Assembly: GCA_020809705.1 (NCBI GenBank)
Contig: CP085828.1
Coordinates: 3,162,001 to 3,226,000 of the forward strand
From: Calonectria ilicicola
Lineage: Eukaryota > Ascomycota > Sordariomycetes > Hypocreales > Nectriaceae
Reading direction: 5' to 3'
DNA length: 64,000 nucleotides
Positions 22,127 to 33,683 of this stretch are shown here, piece after piece (position 1 is the stretch's first letter; the number at the start of each line of letters is the position of its first letter). The position numbers and the translations under genes are program-made. The notes beneath the pieces are model-generated. The model ran no database searches, was not told the origin of the DNA, and worked only from the letters and a program-made list of their open reading frames with translations.

Positions 22127-25119
22127 AGTGAGACGGGAACTGGTTCGGGCGCGCGAGAATGGAGGAGAGCAAGGAGCGAAACAGAAACGAGTGGCGATGC
22201 AAACTGCTTTCCTCTTTCATGACAGAGAGGCCTAGTACGGCAATGCGGATGCGGAGAGCTTATGTATTATGCTATGTACATGTAAGTATGCCTTTGTTCA
22301 GCTGGTCAGCCCCTCCCAACGACGCGGCATCGCCAAGCATCCCACATGTTAAGCATCCAGCAACTCAGAATCGGTCAACGCTGGCCAATAGGTCTGGTTG
22401 AACGGGGACCCGAGGGCAAAGCATGCGTGTACGCCCGTACCCCGTACTCGGGATAGCACAGAAGGCCATGTACGGAATAGATACATACATGCAGCCTCAG
22501 CCACCCCTCGCGAGAACCGGACGAGGCGGGTGTGCATGTGGATGCAGCAGTCATGACAAAGCGGCAACAGCAGACAGATCAGAGCAGCGCAGCGACACAA
22601 TTGCCAAAGTCTAAGTGCCCGTTTGCCGACCCCGACTCGAGCTTGGTTGACACCGTCTGACCATGACGCGTCTGCTCCGCTGGTGTGTAGCGACCGCCAC
22701 GACATGCAATTGTGCCCGGAGGTGTGGACTCTAGCTGGCAGAGTTCCGGCTTTACGAGGTAGCGAAGAGCGAGCGCTCCCCCCAGTCCCCTCGTAACCTC
22801 GTACTTTTTGGCATCAATGCCGGTATAGGAACCCTAAGCAAGAAGTGCTGGACCCAATGCCTACCTAGTGTGTGCATCCTTTCCACATGTCTCACAAGCG
22901 CTGTTAATCAATTACTGCTGTTAATCGCGATAGCCATCGAGTGGCTGACGCCCCTATTTTACTACCAAAACGAAGATACCCTCCCTTGGAGGGATACGAA
23001 GACACCACCAAAGTCAATTCCTTAAGGTATTGTGATATTCCTACGGAAGAACACACAACGATACGGAAATAAGAAAAAGAAGAGAAAAAAAAGCGGAGGG
23101 ATGAAAATTGAGGTTAACCGAAACCCCCGCCAAGACCAGCCACAGAAACGTTGGATGCCACGTCCGCCGCTCCATCCCTCATCCTTGTATCTGCAGGCAG
23201 TAAGTCGGCTTTCGGAGCCATTGTGATGTATCTCCCAAATATTTCATACTTGGGCCAACTACAGTACGCCGTGCTCATGCATATCTAAGCCGTGTAAGGC
23301 GGTCAACTAGCAGACGCTCACGGTCAGGGGCCAATGGAGGGAAGCTGTGCGAGAACGGGAAACCTCCGGCCGCTGGGGCGGCGTGAGGCAGACGAACTCA
23401 AGGCTTTTGCATCCTTCTGACACCTGGCGAGCAAATCATGGCTCACCATGCCTAGGTGTGGCCAGCAAGTTTCCTGCTTGGGCTCCCAAGGGAGTCATCT
23501 TGACGTTGCTCCCAAAAGGCCGATCAGTTGTTTCACCCCTGTCTCTCTTCGTGTTCGGTGGCTCCCGCACACCATCTCGTCCATGCTTCACGCACGCCTG
23601 TGGATGCGGGATCCTCCCTGCGTGTGCGCCGCTCAGCCACTCCCAGAGCCAATTCTCGATGCGAGATGGCTGCGCTCGATCCGCGGACTCCCTCTCTCTC
23701 GCATTGTACCGCAATCCACCCTGTGTGCGCCGCTGCCTCGAATCAATAACCGGGGAAGCTATTGAACGGAACGGGGACGTGCTCACTGCCGCGATGAGCT
23801 GGTCGGGAGCGATCTCAGCAGGTGCCTTGGCTTCTCTAATTAACGATGTAGACCTGTTTAGACCATGCAACTTATCATCTATTGGCTTTAGCCCCAGCCA
23901 TGGCGCGTGTCTAGAAGACATGTGCAATTGCATTTCACGGCTCTGCGGAGCGTCTCACTCGGTGCCTTTGCCATCTCTTGCTGCATGCATGTGTAGCTCC
24001 GGTGCTGCGCGCGGTAGAGGGCCAATCTCAACCTCCTTGCCCACGCACGCACGCACATATTTATCACTATCACACAACATTGTAAGAATATGTATGTAGT
24101 GCTAGTTGTTGCGATAGATAACCATTCCCTCTCTCTGCCCACCAGCTCTTCCCACAAAATTGGCTTTTGGGCGTTAACCGGTTTCCAATTTCAGAACAGA
24201 GTTGAAGGACGTCATGAACCCGCAAAAGGCGCGCCGGTAGTGGTGATCTTCGCCACGCCTCCCTGTCAACCGAGGTGCTATGATCCCCATGCCACCAAAG
24301 CTCCCCGCCCATTGGTGCTAATTTAGGCGGGGGTATTTGTTTGGCGACTGGACTGAGACGAAAACCCTTGCTTAGTTCAACAAGCTGTGCGATAAAGGCG
24401 TCGTATGGTTTTTTCTCTTTCATTCATTGCCGTGGCGTGGGCGCTTCTTATCTTGATAAACGGCCCGCTGACAGGCTCGGCTTTTGCGCCATGCCTGGTA
24501 CTCTGTTCATACATACCCCTTTCCACGCCCGCCTCTTTCTCTCGCCCACATGCCGTTGCTCAACAAGAGGATAACATGGATGTGTTTGAGATGCGGGTTT
24601 TGCGGGTTCCGAGTGCATGCTTGATCCCGTCTCTTGCATCTCCTAGGGTTGTGCCCGGGTCATCCGGCCTGTAACCAACCCTCTTCTTCGCAACCTCAAC
24701 CCTTCGTGTAGTATTGAAGCCATGGCAGTGCATTGTACCTACATATCTATCTGATGTGTAGAATAAATCGAGAGGCGTAGAGCTTGTAATGTGATGGCAT
24801 AGGATTTGTTTCCTGCGCCTTGACAGAGCAACCAGCTGCATGCAACCATGGCCCCAGATACTCGCCAAGCGAGGTTACAAAATCTGCATAGGCACCTCAA
24901 ACTCGGGCAATCCTACCTTCTGCACAAATCGGCACCCGAGATTTTGGCGAGGTTCTATGCCTTTCCGCGATGTTTCCTGCATTATCGCCCCAGAGCCGGA
25001 TGAGATTTGGCCGAATGTAACGAACTTGTTCGGACACAATGTGACACTAGAATCATCAAGGCGCAGTCATGGCGCGACACTGACCCCCCTAGAAAAGCTT
25101 GTATTATCTGCGATCTCTA

Positions 25120-27200
25120 ATTGGGGGTTTGTTTACAACTTTTATCTGTTTGTTTGTTTTGAATTTTTATTTGAAACAAAGACTTTGACAAATTGCTTGT
25201 GATATGCAAATTGTATCTATGTGCCGCCTCCTTACATGAACCGACAACTTCAACGTCCTCTTTTTTTTTTGTGGCGAATGAAACCAACCAAAAAGAGCCC
25301 ATTTTACAATCTAAAGAGTGCACAAAATCTTGAATTGATGTTCTTGGCTTATCTTCTGCAGCTCTCTGGCTGGTAATTGGGATAATTTTGGAACCTACCA
25401 TTTCTTACTTTCTTGGTGGTTATGCGCTCGAATCACAACCGCTTACGCGTATCTATCAGGCGTCATACTCTTGCCGCGATATATCTGTGTTAAAATGTGG
25501 CTTGAAGATGACATCTGCATAGTCAGCCAAAAGAGATAGGATTCCTGAAGGATGAGCGTGGATTACACTAGTGGGGGTTGATGTGACCCAAAATATATGC
25601 ACACCAACACTATTATTGGTACATACCTTTTGAACGAGGATGCAAGTGACTGAGTGTACAATGAGACTTTCACTTTGATTGATTTTCACGATGAATAATG
25701 AGCCTGTCAATGTCAATAGCCGCTGCAACGAGAAAGCCTATGACAGTTGTAGGAGTTACGCAATTAGAGTAGATGAACAATTTCCGCAATATTCTAGCGT
25801 AAGATCCATGTATAGATGGAAGCAGATATCTGAAGTTGCCGCAAAGCTAAGCGTTAACAATAGTGACCGTCCTCTTTGTTATTCGAGTGGGGGAGCAGTT
25901 GGCGAGCCACATAATGGCCAGCGCCATACTATTTCTAACTACAAAGAATTGGGCCGGATATGGTTTAGGCAGAGAATATATAAGTAACCTGAAAAATAGA
26001 ATGACACTTCTCGAATTTATATTATATTGCAATTGGGGTTGTGGTTCTTGAATGGCTTAAGGATTCATGTGATCATCTCTCTCAGGTGTCCATTGTTGAT
26101 CAGGAGTTACCACTGACTGTTTGGCTCTTTGTAATAATAAGAATCAAGAAATTCTTCCTAAGAAATTGTAAATTCAATACCGCTGGTCTATAGGTGACAT
26201 TATCATGTGTCCCAATCAAATGGGATAGTGCTGTGAGCATATTGGCTATTTGGTTCATTTCGTAATTTTCATTCGACGGTTTCTGTCCAATGAGAAAGCT
26301 TGTTTGTTCATCACGCTAATATTGGAAAATATAGCAACTATTTAGATACAATAACTGGTGGGCTAGACAAACCACCAATTATTGCAGAGGAGTAGCACTG
26401 TGGTGATTGGTGATCGTAATTGAATAGTCAGACTGAAGAATAAGAACAAGAAGAAAGTAGGAGTGTGTGGGTCATGTTATTTTCCGTCTGTATTGACTTT
26501 TTGCAAAAAAAGAAAAAAAAAAACCTTGAGGGTTTTGTCTGGCCTACTGGAAACCTTCCATCCGTCAGTTTACATGGCTGCCAAAAAAACATGTGGATGT
26601 TGGTTGCTAAAGGCCGCAATAAATAAAAACCCTCGATGCATTATGTTTAGCAATGTAATAAGAGTGAATGCAGTCAAATACAGAAGTATTTCTCGTACAC
26701 AATTCTTATCACGCTTCACTGCATTTTTATTGTGGTCCGGTGGCGCTGTGCATGTAAAGCACAGTCTTAGAAAAATTAGAGACAATACATCCTTTGAAAT
26801 ATTGGCTCCTAGTAACATCTTCACCTTCGAGACCACAGAACTGAATTGCTCAAAATGTTACCTCAAAAGCTAAAATAAATAAATAGTGTAAATAAAAATA
26901 AAATTATATATCTATTATATATTTTCTATTTTCTATTTTCGACAGGTGGCCGGGAAATGGCAGAAAAAGGTAGAGAGAATGGTCTTCGAAGGGTTGTATT
27001 GTACATGTGAAAGCAGAAAAGCGCAACCAGATATATTCAATTATGAATGTTGTCTATTTTAGTGCGGTCATACAATTGGGTAGGGCTGCCAATTATGACA
27101 GCTTAGATTTTATTTTTGTCACCCACAGCTCTCTGGCATGCGACCTACGCGGTTATTAAGTGATCAGTTGCGCAGTCAGCAGAGCGATAGAGAATAGTAT
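25120..27200. repeat. AT-rich, RIP-like degenerate island
   Basis: About 2 kb is visibly richer in A+T and in TA dinucleotides than the flanks, with stops in all frames. It carries a repeat copy whose differences from its sister copy at 13.3 kb are mainly CpA to TpA. This is what repeat-induced point mutation of an old transposon or duplication leaves. I recognise no transposase or reverse transcriptase remnant, so the identity of the element is unknown and the borders are approximate. Confidence 0.45.
26832..27000. repeat. Diverged dispersed repeat, copy B
   Basis: This is the partner of 13261-13434 in the same orientation. Compared with copy A it has T for C at several CpA sites (AAACAAA to AAATAAA, GTCAA to GTTAC, ACCATA to ATTATA) and A for G at the end of the GAGAGGG block. 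Homology upstream of 26832 is weak and uncertain. Confidence 0.7.
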
Positions 27201-27769
27201 GGGTTGCAATGGCGAGTAACATGAGTTTGGATGGAAGAGGCAATCTACAGGGATTCTCCGTGGCGCATACTGTTGTTATTCACATGGAACAAGGTTGTGG
27301 AGCGAAAATCATGGCAAGTGGGTGGCAATCAAGCTGGACAGTCCAAAGGGATTGTTGTTCAAAAGACATTCGGATTCATCATAAGACACCAGACCATGGC
27401 TCAAAAATCCCCAAAGCAATCAAAATCACAATCCAGCGCGCAGGGACAGGTGCTGCCGTAATAAAAGCCCCAACCTGGCATTCATCGTTGAATCGCTTGT
27501 ACCTTAGTCACCGCCGCCAAACTTGTCCTCGAGCCGTCCACACTCCCAGCACGGGTCCTCGTGGACTACCGTCGAGTTCGATTTTCGCCAACCGTTGCAT
27601 GGTAGAAACATCATCACCGAGATGACAGGTATTCAGAGCCTTCGGGGTTGGGATTTGACGTCTTTTGAATTGAATGCCTCAAAGCAAGACAATATGTTTT
27701 ATCCTTGCCTCGACCAATGCAGCCAAATGAGAACCGCCCTCACTACCAACTCCGTCCCGAGACCATTTT

Positions 27770-28459
27770 TTATATCGACGAGGGGTACAGCATGACACGA
27801 ACGGAAGCACCGAAAGACTTAGTAGGGAGAGGGGAAGCGAACTTGGCGCGGACGACACCGGAGTTTCCTAGAAGAGGCGGTCAGCAAAAAGTTTCCTGGC
27901 CCTAATCAGAACAAAACTTACCGTGAGGTCGGGTAACCTTGCCCCAGATGACACGGATCTTGGTGCCTCGGATCTCCTTCTGTCCTCGGTAGACGAAAGC
28001 AACCTTCTTTCCGAGGTAGAAGCTATGAATTGGTTAGCATGATGCTCCTTCGACCCCACGTCCACAAAACAACGTACTTGGCAGCCTTGGTGTCGTCAAC
28101 ACCCTCAATCTTAATCAGGCTGGTGCCAGAGTGGGTAGTGTTACGAGAGCGCTGGTAGCTCAGGTGACGTCCCCTAAACCATATTGTCAGCGCTTGTTCT
28201 TCGATTGTCGATTTCGTGCAGTGTGGGCTTCGCTAGTTTCGAGTTCGATTTCGTGACGGCCATTCGCGTGCCGAGACGAGCACAAATTCTGCGCATCGCA
28301 TGCCGCATGGCGGGTGAAGAGTGTACTCACTTGACGTATACTGCAGAGCGTTGTTAGCATGGCACATTATACAATCCCCGATTTTTATATTTCCAGCTTT
28401 TGCAGATCGTGGGGGACAGGGCAATGAGACTCACGTCGGTGACCGGCTTCCGAAGGCAT
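27770..28459 (-). CDS. RPL33: 60S ribosomal protein eL33 (L35Ae/Rpl33)
   Basis: Five minus-strand exons are 28459-28435, 28340-28331, 28173-28078, 28022-27922 and 27867-27770. They total 330 nt, or 109 aa. The second exon is only 10 nt (TATACGTCAA) between acceptor CTGCAG and donor GTGAGT. With it the N-terminus reads [20 protein letters not shown], the expected start of eL33; without it the protein breaks. Introns are 94, 157, 55 and 54 nt. Conserved blocks include [20 protein letters not shown] and the C-terminal [15 protein letters not shown]. The protein is a component of the large ribosomal subunit. Intron-rich structure is usual for fungal ribosomal protein genes. A TCACGTG box lies about 180 bp upstream (28637-28643). 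Confidence 0.96.
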
Positions 28460-30692
28460 CGTGACTGTGATGTGGCTTTCGCCCTCTCAAACAAAGGTAC
28501 GAGTGAGAGTCTGAGGAAAACGTCTTACCGAAAAGACACTTCCCTTTTTGTTGCGCGTCGTTGGTGTCGTGATGTCGGGTCAGGTTGAGTGGATGGTGGT
28601 GTGCGCCAGGCTAGCCGGAAAATTTGTGCCCTTCGGTCACGTGTGATATAGGGTTCTTTTGCGACTTCAGCCACACCCCAGCCTCAGCCACACTTCCAGT
28701 GCCCCTCGAGGCAAGCCACCACGACCTTGAGGCGCGGCCCCCACTCGACTGCTGTAAAGTTTCTCCGGGCCAACTCCGGGGTCCGTCAATCTAGCTATGT
28801 CTTGGCTCTGGGCGGAGTTGCCCATCAGAAATTCAGAAAAATGTTGTTTGCTGAATAATTAATTCATTGAAACCCATGATCAAACGGCAGCGCGACACAT
28901 CACCAATGGCATTGCGAGAGTGCTTTTTTGTGGCTTCTGGTTGGTAGCTCCCATCGTCTCATCTGTGTAAAGGAGCTCTGATTCACATGGTCTTAATGCA
29001 ATGGATCATGCTTGCTCTTCTTTCTTATCATGATTTGTCAGTAAGCACGGTCCATTGGGTTTGCGGATAGCGGCGGGATTGGTAAACATATTGCATCTAT
29101 GTCAGGATCGCATCATCATGGGGAATCAACGCCTCTAAGGTTAGTGCTAAAAGCCAACAGCCTCGCCCAGGACTGGTGGAGAGATTATACATGGCCCTGC
29201 CTGAAAAGAGAAATTCCCGCAAAGCAATTCCGGACCTGGGAAATGATCCGCTTCATCTGGTGTTTTCCTAACTGTGTGTTTTCCGCCCCAATGACTTCAG
29301 AGCAAGCCGACACCGGGGAGGGGGTTGGTGCGGATAAAGACAGGAAGCCTAGACACTGAAACAGCTCATTTACAAAGTCGGAGATAAATGTCCGATATAA
29401 GCGTTTTTTTAAATCCGTCTCCAGGTGTACAAACCAAGGCAGAAGGGAATACGTGTGTCTATGTATTTGATAATCAAGCCAAGCAAGGGCCAGGTCCCTC
29501 GTCGCAGTTGATTGTTGAGAATGGGGAGGTGTGGCATACAGCGGCACATACGGTTGGTAGTGGGCCACGAAACACATGCTGCTCCAACGCCTATCGACCA
29601 AGACCGTGGTTAGGCCGTCGGAGGCGTCAGCACTTCTTTGACGACGGGCACCAGCTTCAAGCTCCTCGCTTGCACGCAATTGCTGTGGTGCTCGCTCGAG
29701 GCACCCTCCCACTTTCTCTTTAAGAGTCTCAGTTGGCTGTGACGGAAGAACACATCTAGTTGGCCCTAGAGCTGGCAAGCTTGTCCCACGGGAGCAAGTC
29801 CGCCGAACACGGCGACAATACCGACAGCACAAGTCCGACCTTGATAATCAATGCCGCCGCCCCAGTGCGACTGGAAGTGGACCAGAGCTGTTCCATGTTG
29901 GGATGGTGCCGCTCCTCTCGGTGTCGCCACTACCGGCCATATCCCCTCTCTCACCCTCCCTCGCCGAGGCCAGCACTCGGTGAGCCTTGGCTGCCCGGGC
30001 GACCCGGGGATTATCTGCATTGAATAGGTTTGGCTATTGATTCACGCACTGGAGAGACAATGTTGGTGCTAGAGACGCCTCAGACGCGGCCCAAGGACGG
30101 GCCGGTAGCAAGCCAAGGGGTGCAGATGGCATCAAAAGAAACCATGTTACCCAATGGGGAAAGCCATGGCGGCATGGCCAGATGTACGTGAAGCGTGGAC
30201 AGGTGGTGGTTGAACCTACTTTGTAGGGAGAGCGGATACGTCTCCCACCTCCATTGACGACGTAACTGGGATGGAGGATGGGCGAAAAAGGTGCGAGGCC
30301 TGCGACGTGCCGGGAGATGGGGCACCGAGCGGCGGGGATTGTCTCCAGAGCCCCAAAAATGTCCCAGGAGCTGGCCTTTTGGCGTGGGATTTGCGGACAT
30401 TGGCCAGGGCCTTACCGTATCTAGTGAGGTAAGCTCGCCAAGGGCTGCATCATTGCCCCGTCGCTCGCAGACAGTAGCTGCACCCTCGTCATAAAACCAT
30501 CCTGGCCCTGCCGCTCCTCTCCTTCTGAAATCTCTCCCAGCTCTGCTTTTGCTCTGCTCTACTCGCGCCCAGCAAATTGCCTCTCCCAACTGCTCGTCGT
30601 CGTGCATCGTCCCTGGCGGTCGATAGATTCCATTCCGACCTGAGCTTGCTGCGAACCCTTCCTCCATTTCCCTCCCCAACACTTCGCCCACC
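28460..30692. other. Divergent intergenic region, eL33 / G6PD
   Basis: These 2.2 kb hold the promoters of both flanking genes. An E-box TCACGTG at 28637-28643 is close to eL33. The 300 bp before the G6PD start are rich in C and T, as expected for a fungal promoter and leader. Open frames here begin with non-ATG codons or lack recognisable sequence, so I annotate none. Confidence 0.5.
28637..28643. promoter_or_regulatory. E-box TCACGTG upstream of eL33
   Basis: A CACGTG core sits about 180 bp before the eL33 start codon. bHLH factors such as Cbf1 bind this core. Function is inferred from motif and position only. Confidence 0.35.
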
Positions 30693-32579
30693 ATGGAGGC
30701 CAGCGCGTACGTGCCCACCCCCACCATGATGCTTGAGTGCTCGCCGAGCTTTGCGACGCCGATGCGAGTCGTGCGCCTCGACACTCGGACTTGTCGGAAT
30801 CCCCTCGCTGACTGCGTCGCATTTTAGTACCATGGAGCTCAAGGAGAACACGACCATTGTCGTGCTCGGAGCCTCTGGAGATCTTGCGAAGAAGAAGACG
30901 GTAGGGAGCTTGTTTGGAGACCCTGGTTTGCGCTACGCTAACATGCCCCCAATAGTACCCCGCGCTCTTTGGACTGGTGAGCTTCACCCCACTATCAACG
31001 CGAAAAACGACGTCAGAAAAAAAAAAAAAAAAAAGAACATAGCTAACAAAATCATGAATTCAGTACCGAAACCAGTTTCTCCCTCAGGATGTCCGAATTG
31101 TCGGATATGCCCGCACCAAGATGGACCATGAGGAGTACCTCCGACGCATCAAGTCCTACATGAAGACCCCCACCAAGGAGTCTGAGCAGCAACTTGAGGA
31201 CTTCTGCAAGCTGTGCACTTACGTCTCTGGTCAGTACGACAAGGATGAGTCCTTTGCTGTCCTGAACCAGCACCTCGAGGAGCTTGAGAAGGGTCGAGCC
31301 CAGACTCACCGTCTCTTTTACATGGCGCTTCCTCCTAGTGTCTTCACCATTGTCTCGCAGCACCTCAAGAAGATCTGCTACCCCAAGAACGGCGTCGCCC
31401 GTGTCATCGTGCGTCAAACCGTGATCTCCTAAGCAGTTTCGATCATACTAAAAAAGATATTACAGGTTGAGAAGCCCTTCGGTAAGGATCTCGCTAGCTC
31501 GCGTGAGCTTCAGAAGTCGCTCGAGCCCGACTGGAACGAGCAGGAGCTTTTCCGAATTGACCACTACCTCGGCAAGGAAATGGTCAAGAACATCCTGATC
31601 CTCCGTTTCGGTAACTCGTTCCTGGGTGCCACATGGAACCGTCACCACATCGACAATGTCCAGATTTCCTTCAAAGAGCCCTTCGGCACTGAGGGCCGAG
31701 GTGGATACTTCGATGAGTTCGGTATTATCCGAGACGTCATGCAGAACCACTTGCTCCAGGTTCTCACCCTCCTCGCCATGGAGCGACCCATCTCCTTCAA
31801 TGCTGAAGACATCCGTGACGAGAAGGTCCGTGTCCTCCGTGCTATTCCTGCCATCGAGCCCAAGAACGTCATTATTGGCCAGTACGGCAAGTCTCTGGAT
31901 GGTACCAAGCCTGCCTACCGAGAGGACGACACCGTCCCCAAGGACTCGAGATGCCCTACTTTCTGCGCCCTGGTCGCCTACATCAAGAACGAGCGCTGGG
32001 ACGGCGTTCCCTTCATTATCAAGGCCGGTAAGGCTCTCAACGAGCAAAAGACCGAAATCCGAATCCAGTTCAAGGACGTCACCTCGGGCATTTTTAAGGA
32101 CATTCCCCGAAACGAACTTGTCATGCGTATTCAGCCCAACGAGAGTGTGTATATCAAGATGAACTCCAAGTTGCCCGGCTTGAGCATGCAGACTGTGGTC
32201 ACCGAGCTCGATCTTACCTACCGCCGACGATTCTCTGACCTCAAGATCCCCGAGGCATACGAGTCTTTGGTCCTTGACTGCTTGAAGGGCGATCAGTCCA
32301 ACTTTGTCCGTGACGACGAGCTGGACGCTTCCTGGAGAATCTTTACTCCTCTGCTCCACTACCTGGATGACAACAAGGAGATTATCCCCATGGAGTATCC
32401 CTACGGTACGTTTAAGCTTGATTATTTCCCTGCAAAAAAAATAAATAAACTAATTGTTCAACGTAGGATCTCGTGGCCCCGCTGTCCTTGACGACTTCAC
32501 TGCGTCGTACGGCTACAAGTTTAGCGACGCTGCCGGTTACCAGTGGCCCACCACTTCTGCTACCCCCAACAAGTTGTAA
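30693..32579 (+). CDS. ZWF1: Glucose-6-phosphate 1-dehydrogenase
   Basis: Exons are 30693-30706, 30828-30900, 30956-30976, 31064-31408, 31466-32405 and 32467-32579, giving 501 aa. The first coding exon is 14 nt and the third is 21 nt (seven codons, YPALFGL). Intron 30977-31063 contains an 18-A run. The dinucleotide-binding motif GASGDLAKKK is at residues 19-28 and the substrate-binding motif RIDHYLGKE at 181-189. EKPFGKDL follows the third internal junction, and the C-terminus keeps GPAVLDDF...YQWP. The enzyme oxidises glucose-6-phosphate to 6-phosphogluconolactone with NADP+, the first step of the cytosolic oxidative pentose phosphate pathway. The start at 30693 (in context cccaccATGg) adds six residues before the internal MELKEN; if transcription begins further downstream the protein could start at that second Met. 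A long antisense open frame reflects codon bias only. Confidence 0.96.
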
Positions 32580-33683
32580 GTAATGCGAACAGACTTGATT
32601 CGATGCTCGGCTTTGGGGTTTCAACACCGAGGGATAATTTGGGTAACACTCGTCTCCAGTTAATTGTATATGGCGTCCGGCAACGCTCACGATCGACCCC
32701 AGAGAATGATCATTGGTGCTGTACAACACTTGGGCGGCACTCGCGATGGATGACATATGATGATATACAGACGACAAGGAAAAACGGACGGGTGTAGCAA
32801 GGTATTTGGCGATGACTTTTGGGGGGTATATTAGATGTATTTGCGATGTGCTTTGCTCAGACCCCTGCAAGATGGTAATGTAGAGCGAAAAAAAAAAGAG
32901 AAAGATTCCGGGAAATTTAATCCCACAGTTGCGCGTTGTTGAAAATACTGCTGTCTCATTTGCCTGTGCATTAAAAAACGCTAGACACAGCCAACGTCAT
33001 GCACCATCCTCGCATTCTTCCAAACTACGATACAGCTGCCCAGGTATGCTGCTGACATAATCACACTGAGGTCGGCGTGCCTCGTTTACGCGGTTGGTCT
33101 GTGCCAAGTCTCGTCTCACATGACCCAGTTGGGTCCCCCAGCGTTGCACCAACTGGCCTGGCACGGAAAATCGACAAAGGATCCCCTGCGCATCACTACC
33201 ACCCGTATCTTACCCTCCTTTCATCAAGTTCGCGCCATCGCGTCGCCGGAGCCCTCGTTTCTACAAAAGCCGACGTGGAAGATCATCGCAAGGATCTCGA
33301 CAACACGGTACATCAACCACGATTGTCGCGCCCCTTTATCTGCCGGAACATCGCTGTTTTCGCCGCGCCGACTCAATCGACCACCCTGCGAAGTTTACCG
33401 CGACCGACAAAGAACCGAACCGACGACACACCCGGCCTCTCTCATTCTCTCCTTTCGCTAATTGTTGATACAAAAATTTTCCTGCGCCGCAGTTGCGTGC
33501 TTGGTGCAGGCGATCTTGACGGTCATGCAGTGACCAGCTCGCCCCTAAGGATTCTCATTTTCCTGCCCATGACACGAGGAGGCGGATAATCGATACGACG
33601 AGCTACGTCTGCTGAGCTCTTGGAGGACCCGAGTCTTGACTATTTGCGTTTCGGGGCGTCTAGATTCCAGGGAAGTCATTTGG
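32580..33683. other. Intergenic region, G6PD 3' side / MED14 5' side
   Basis: The first part is the G6PD 3' untranslated region. The rest, CT-rich from about 33.1 kb, probably contains the MED14 promoter and leader. I see no separate gene. Confidence 0.5.

Larger units (their letters stand above)
20252..27769. other. 7.5 kb gene-poor region
   Basis: No gene is supportable between the DUF2406 and eL33 genes. Part 20.25-20.65 kb is the promoter side of the DUF2406 gene. The stretch 21-25 kb has moderate GC with short overlapping open frames on both strands; the longest (23347-24099) starts with GTG, overlaps a similar frame antisense and shows no domain. From about 25.1 to 27.2 kb the sequence turns AT-rich and stop-laden, and it contains copy B of a dispersed repeat. 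The last 600 bp hold the 3' flank of eL33. Confidence 0.5.

Noticed and set aside
23347..24099. 250-aa open frame on the + strand in the gene-poor region
   Set aside because: It starts with GTG, not ATG, overlaps an open frame on the other strand, has low-complexity Ser/Arg/Pro composition and no domain.
29185..29832. 215-aa open frame on the - strand between eL33 and G6PD
   Set aside because: It opens with TTG; the composition is unremarkable and no splice model or family supports it.
30080..30784. 234-aa open frame antisense to the G6PD promoter
   Set aside because: It overlaps the G6PD leader and start, has no domain, and runs through C/T-rich promoter sequence.
31460..32359. 900-nt open frame antisense to G6PD exon 5
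   Set aside because: It mirrors a highly biased, highly expressed coding exon; the translated sequence is Leu/Val/Glu-rich without a domain, as expected of codon-bias shadows.
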